A stretch of 64,000 nt of DNA from assembly GCA_963843365.1 (NCBI GenBank), contig CAWJKG010000002.1, forward strand, positions 248,001 to 312,000. Direction: 5' to 3'. The notes beneath the pieces are model-generated. The model saw nothing but the letters and a program-made list of their open reading frames with translations. It searched no databases and was not told where the DNA came from. Within the stretch, counting starts at the first letter, position 1. Each line of letters opens with the position of its first letter. The DNA comes from Bog-473 sp963843365 (GTDB taxonomy: Bacteria; Actinomycetota; Acidimicrobiia; Acidimicrobiales; RAAP-2). This document shows positions 60,631 to 64,000 of the stretch, one piece after another. The position numbers were made by a program, and so were the translations under genes.

Positions 60631-62397
60631 GTGATCGAGAAGGTCCTTATTGCAAACCGTGGGGAGATCGCCGTCCGGGTGATCCGCACCTGCCGTGAGA
60701 TGGGTATCGGCACCGTCGCGGTCTACTCCAACCTGGACCGCGACGCCCTGCACGTCCGCATGGCCGACGAGGCCTACGCGCTCGGCGGTGAGACGGCGGC
60801 CGAGAGCTACCTCAACACCGAGGCGATCCTCGCCGCCATTGAGCAGAGCGGTGCCGACGCCGTCCACCCCGGGTACGGCTTCTTCTCGGAGAACACCGAC
60901 TTCGCCCGCGCCATCACCGACCGCGGCGTGACCTTCATCGGGCCGCCGCCCGAAGCCATTGAGGTCATGGGCGACAAGATCAGCTCCCGCCTCGCCGCCG
61001 AGGAGGCCGGCGTCGCGGGGGTTCCCGGCCGCTCCGAGGCGCTCACCTCGCCCGACGAGGTCGTGGCCTTCGGAGACCTCCACGGCTGGCCCGTGGCCAT
61101 CAAGGCGGCCTACGGGGGCGGCGGGCGGGGCATGAAGGTCGTGGCGTCGGCGGAGGAGGCCGCCGAGGCCATGGAGTCGGCGGCGCGTGAGGCGCAGGCC
61201 TACTTCGGGCGACCGGAGATCTACCCGGAGCGGTATCTCGCCTGGCCCCGCCACGTGGAGATGCAGGTGCTGGGCGATCAGCACGGCACCACGCTCTGGC
61301 TCGGCGAGCGGGACTGCTCGGCCCAGCGCCGCCACCAGAAGCTGATCGAGGAGAGCCCGGCCCCGGACTTCCCCGACCATGTGCGCCAGGCCATGGGCCT
61401 GGCCGCTGTCAAGGTGTCCCAGGCCTGCGGGTACTTCAACGCCGGCACCGTGGAGTTCCTGTACCAGGACGGCGAGTTCTACTTCCTCGAGATGAACACG
61501 CGCCTGCAGGTGGAGCACCCGGTGACGGAGCTGGTGACCGGGCTCGACCTCGTGGCCTGGCAGATCCGCATCGCAGCGGGCGAGAAGCTCGACTTCACCC
61601 AGGAGGACGTGGCTCGCAACGGCCACGCCATCGAGGTGCGCATCAATGCGGAGGATCCCAGCGGCGGCCGCTTCTCGCCCTCTCCGGGCACCCTGACCTC
61701 GTTCCACGCCGCCTCGGGCCCCGGCGTGCGCCTCGACGCCGGTTACGAGTCCGGCGACACGGTCTCGCAGTACTACGACAACCTCATCGCCAAAATGATC
61801 GTGTGGGCCCCCGACCGCGAGGCGGCGCGGCGCCGCATGCTGCGCGCCATCGACGAGACCCACATCACGGGGGTGGCCACCACGCTCCCGGCGCACCAGG
61901 TGATCCTGAGCCATCCGGACTTCGCCGCGGGCACGCACTCGACCAAGTGGGTGGAGGACACGCTCGACCTGAGCGGCCTGACCGTCGACCCCTCAGGCAG
62001 CCCTGCTCCGGCACCGGCGGTGGAGGACGAGGTGCCCACGGTGCAACGCGACGTGACCGCCGAGGTCGACGGCCGGCGCTTCTCGGTCCGCCTCTGGGTG
62101 CCCGATCTGGGCACCGCGGCCGCCCCCGGGCGCGTGGCGGCACGGCCCAAGCGCGCCGCGGCAGCGGCGGCGGCCGGGACGGGCTCGGGCCAGGTCACCG
62201 TCCCCATGCAGGGCACGATCGTCAAGGTTCTGGTGGACGTGGGCGACGTGGTCGAGGTGGGCCAGTCGATCTGCCTGCTCGAAGCCATGAAGATGGAGAA
62301 CGCCGTGGCAGCGGAGAAGGACGGTGTGGTGAAGGAGATCAAGGTGGGCGCGGGCGACTCGGTCGGTGCGGGCGATGTCGTGGCGGTCATCGAGTAG
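60631..62397 (+). CDS. Acetyl/propionyl-CoA carboxylase alpha subunit (biotin carboxylase + BCCP)
   Basis: 588 aa. The biotin carboxylase opens IEKVLIANRGEIAVRVIRTC, with ATP-grasp AAYGGGGRGMKVV, GERDCSAQRRHQKLIEESPA and FLEMNTRLQVEHPVTELVTG. A linker leads to the BCCP domain with VTVPMQGTIVKVLVDVGD and biotinyl Lys554 in LEAMKMENAV. This is the AccA3-type fused subunit of actinobacterial acyl-CoA carboxylases; no carboxyltransferase beta subunit is adjacent. Start GTG after AAGGAGGAAAGG, an excellent ribosome site. Confidence 0.95.
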   Translation: MIEKVLIANRGEIAVRVIRTCREMGIGTVAVYSNLDRDALHVRMADEAYALGGETAAESYLNTEAILAAIEQSGADAVHPGYGFFSENTDFARAITDRGVTFIGPPPEAIEVMGDKISSRLAAEEAGVAGVPGRSEALTSPDEVVAFGDLHGWPVAIKAAYGGGGRGMKVVASAEEAAEAMESAAREAQAYFGRPEIYPERYLAWPRHVEMQVLGDQHGTTLWLGERDCSAQRRHQKLIEESPAPDFPDHVRQAMGLAAVKVSQACGYFNAGTVEFLYQDGEFYFLEMNTRLQVEHPVTELVTGLDLVAWQIRIAAGEKLDFTQEDVARNGHAIEVRINAEDPSGGRFSPSPGTLTSFHAASGPGVRLDAGYESGDTVSQYYDNLIAKMIVWAPDREAARRRMLRAIDETHITGVATTLPAHQVILSHPDFAAGTHSTKWVEDTLDLSGLTVDPSGSPAPAPAVEDEVPTVQRDVTAEVDGRRFSVRLWVPDLGTAAAPGRVAARPKRAAAAAAAGTGSGQVTVPMQGTIVKVLVDVGDVVEVGQSICLLEAMKMENAVAAEKDGVVKEIKVGAGDSVGAGDVVAVIE

Positions 62398-63567
62398 ATG
62401 CCGGCAACCGCGTCGTCGGCCAAGGACGCCGCCGCTGCGGTCGTCGAACGGCACCTGGACCAGCTCGTCTCGCTGAGCCACTCAGTCCACGCCACCCCGG
62501 AACTCTGCTTCGGCGAGACCACGTCCGCCCGCGCCGTGGCCGACGCACTGCGCGCCGGGGGCCTCGCGGTCGACGAAGGCGTCTACAACCTGCCGACCGC
62601 GCTCGAGTCGCGCGCGGGCGACGGGGAGCTGGTGGTGGCGATGTGCGCGGAGTACGACGCGCTCCCCGACATCGGCCACGCCTGCGGGCACAACATCATC
62701 GCCGCCACCGCAGTCGGGGCCGGCCTGGCGCTCGCCGCGGTGGCCGACGAGCTCGGACTGACCGTCCGCGTGCTCGGCACGCCGGCCGAGGAGGGCGGCG
62801 GCGGCAAGGTCTTGATGCTCGAGCGGGGCGCCTTCGCCGGCGTCCACGCCGCCATGATGGTGCACCCCTGGCCGACGGAGAGGCTCACGGGGAGCTGCCT
62901 CGCCGTCGCCCACTTCGACGTCCACTTCTCCGGGCGCGAGGCACACGCGTCGGCCGCGCCCTGGGAGGGGGTGAACGCGCAGGACGCCCTGACCATCGCC
63001 CAGGTCTCCATCGCCCTGCTCCGCCAGCAGCTGCCGCCCGGGGACCAGGTGCACGGCGTGGTCACCCAGAGTTCGTCGGCGGCCAACATCATCCCCGCCG
63101 CGGTGACGGCCCGGTACATGGCCCGTTCCCGCACCGCCGCGGGCCTGGCCGCCCTGCGGCCGCGGGTCGACGCCTGCTTCGAGGCGGGCGCGCTGGCCTC
63201 GGGCTGCTCGGTCCGCTACGAGGAGCTCGCACCCGTCTACTCGCACATGGAGGCGGATCCCGTCCTCCTGCAGGCCTATCGCGCCAACGCCGAGGCGCTC
63301 GGGCGCCACTTCGACGCCGACGACAGCGGCGCGCCACTGCCCACCTTCTCGACGGACATGGCCAACGTCTCGCTCGCCGTGCCCACCATCCACCCGCTCA
63401 TCGGCATTGAGACTGGCGGCGCCGTCAACCACCAGCGTGAGTTCGCGGCCGCCTGCATCACGCCGTCGGCCGACGCCGCCGTGCGGGACGGCGCCATCGC
63501 GCTGGCCTGGACGGCCATCGATGCCGCCACGGACCCTGCCCTGCGCAGCCGCCTGCTCGGCGCGTGA
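62398..63567 (+). CDS. M20 family amidohydrolase/metallopeptidase
   Basis: 389 aa, AbgA/HipO-like. HATPELCFGETTSA, VAMCAEYDALPDIGHACGHN with the metal-binding Cys and His, LGTPAEEGGGGKVLML (acidic pair), HFSGREAHASAAPWEGVNA, and the closing TGGAVNHQREFAAAC. It hydrolyses N-acyl amino acids or similar amides. It begins immediately after the carboxylase stop with no gap, and its TGA overlaps the ABM gene by 4 nt, so the three genes form a unit. Confidence 0.9.
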   Translation: MPATASSAKDAAAAVVERHLDQLVSLSHSVHATPELCFGETTSARAVADALRAGGLAVDEGVYNLPTALESRAGDGELVVAMCAEYDALPDIGHACGHNIIAATAVGAGLALAAVADELGLTVRVLGTPAEEGGGGKVLMLERGAFAGVHAAMMVHPWPTERLTGSCLAVAHFDVHFSGREAHASAAPWEGVNAQDALTIAQVSIALLRQQLPPGDQVHGVVTQSSSAANIIPAAVTARYMARSRTAAGLAALRPRVDACFEAGALASGCSVRYEELAPVYSHMEADPVLLQAYRANAEALGRHFDADDSGAPLPTFSTDMANVSLAVPTIHPLIGIETGGAVNHQREFAAACITPSADAAVRDGAIALAWTAIDAATDPALRSRLLGA

Positions 63568-63860
63568 TCACGGAGCACGCACTCCTCGAAGTGGTTCCCG
63601 GGCAGGAGGAGGCCTTCGTCGCGGCCATGGGCTCCGCCAAGCGGCACATCGCCGCCAGCCCCGGCTTCGTCTCCCTCCGGGTCGAGCGGTGCCTCGAGCG
63701 GCCCCACTGCTTCCTCCTTCTCGTCGAGTGGGAACACCTGGAGGACCACACGGAGGGGTTCCGGGGCTCGGCCGCCTACCAGGAATGGCGGGCCGCCCTG
63801 CACCACTTCTACGACCCCTTTCCCGTCGTCGAGCATTTCGAGTCGATCGTCACCGCCTGA
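63564..63860 (+). CDS. Antibiotic-biosynthesis-monooxygenase (ABM) domain protein
   Basis: 98 aa single ferredoxin-like barrel: ALLEVVPGQEEAFVAAMGSA, KRHIAASPGFVSLRVERCLE, CFLLLVEWEHLEDHTEGFRG. ABM proteins include heme-degrading, quinone-oxidising and signalling members; the heme-ligand pattern cannot be judged here. Start GTG overlapping the M20 stop. From 63861 to the window end the only candidate is a possible gene start at 63984. Confidence 0.82.
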   Translation: MITEHALLEVVPGQEEAFVAAMGSAKRHIAASPGFVSLRVERCLERPHCFLLLVEWEHLEDHTEGFRGSAAYQEWRAALHHFYDPFPVVEHFESIVTA

Positions 63861-63983
63861 CCGCACGCGGCCCTGTGCTCCGCGTCCGGCGTCGGCGTCC
63901 CGTCACGGCTCCGTAACCGGATTCCAAGGCCTCGGCCAGCTGTCTCGCGGCTCGGGTTGAACGGGACGGGACATGCTCGTTCC

Positions 63984-64000
63984 ATGCAGATCATCACCCT
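63984..64000 (+). CDS. Possible start of a truncated downstream gene
   Basis: ATG at 63984 begins M-Q-I-I-T and is cut by the window edge. The upstream GGGACGGGACATG region offers a weak purine-rich site. There is too little sequence to judge. Confidence 0.2.

Overview
This is a very GC-rich, gene-dense chromosomal window. It most resembles a free-living, aerobic actinobacterium, and I lean towards class Acidimicrobiia. The evidence is several F420-type LLM oxidoreductases, a mycothiol-type PIG-L deacetylase, abundant fatty-acid/CoA genes, GTG starts, many 4-nt ATGA/GTGA overlaps, and a secreted protein of GYW(L/V)V..DGG.F.(F/Y)G repeats. No phage, transposase, CRISPR array or rRNA was seen; one tRNA (Arg, CCT) is present.

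Layout. 1-2.4 kb: end of an M1 aminopeptidase, a methyltransferase and an APH-like kinase. 2.5-7.6 kb: an MFS exporter and a translationally coupled glycosyltransferase / methyltransferase / alpha-alpha-toroid operon. 7.6-10.5 kb: a two-gene metal operon (PRC-barrel + MgtE-N + CBS protein, then an Nramp-related transporter). A strongly translated 20-codon leader and mutually exclusive RNA pairings precede it. 10.6-18.9 kb: acyl-CoA dehydrogenase, CBS, NifU, cNMP-binding, FAH, HdeD-like, Ntn-hydrolase and P450 genes, a carboxymuconolactone decarboxylase, a probable ribbon-helix-helix protein with a direct-repeat operator, and a GNAT. 18.9-22.3 kb: a five-gene redox operon (Ser/Thr-rich membrane protein, ApbE, ferric-reductase-like cytochrome, NuoF-like protein, ferredoxin). 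22.5-31.9 kb: phosphotriesterase-like / acyl-CoA ligase / enoyl-CoA hydratase genes, YceI, catalase, tRNA-Arg, AdoHcy hydrolase and an ECF sigma/anti-sigma pair. 32-39.9 kb: PIG-L deacetylase, LLM, threonine aldolase, thioesterase, and a coupled LLM-thiolase-KASIII-nucleotidyltransferase operon. 40-52.7 kb: a GH43-like secreted protein, YceH, ALDH/SDR, acyl-CoA ligase, Tag glycosylase, two GNATs, a quinone reductase, LLM and SDR genes, and the repeat protein. 52.8-59.8 kb: a seven-gene minus-strand operon for dTDP-rhamnose-type and UDP-glucuronate/xylose sugars, two GT2 enzymes and a tandem aspartyl protease. 59.8-64 kb: BirA, divergent from biotin-dependent acyl-CoA carboxylase, M20 amidohydrolase and ABM genes.

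Two systems deserve most attention. One is the magnesium/manganese-type transporter operon with its attenuator-like leader. The other is the ApbE-containing transmembrane electron-transfer operon that lacks a recognisable FMN-binding partner.

Caution. Twelve single-base frameshifts, many in G/C homopolymers, split nine otherwise well-conserved genes, and all nine lie on the minus strand. I treat most as probable sequence errors. Each is located to the base or run so it can be checked.
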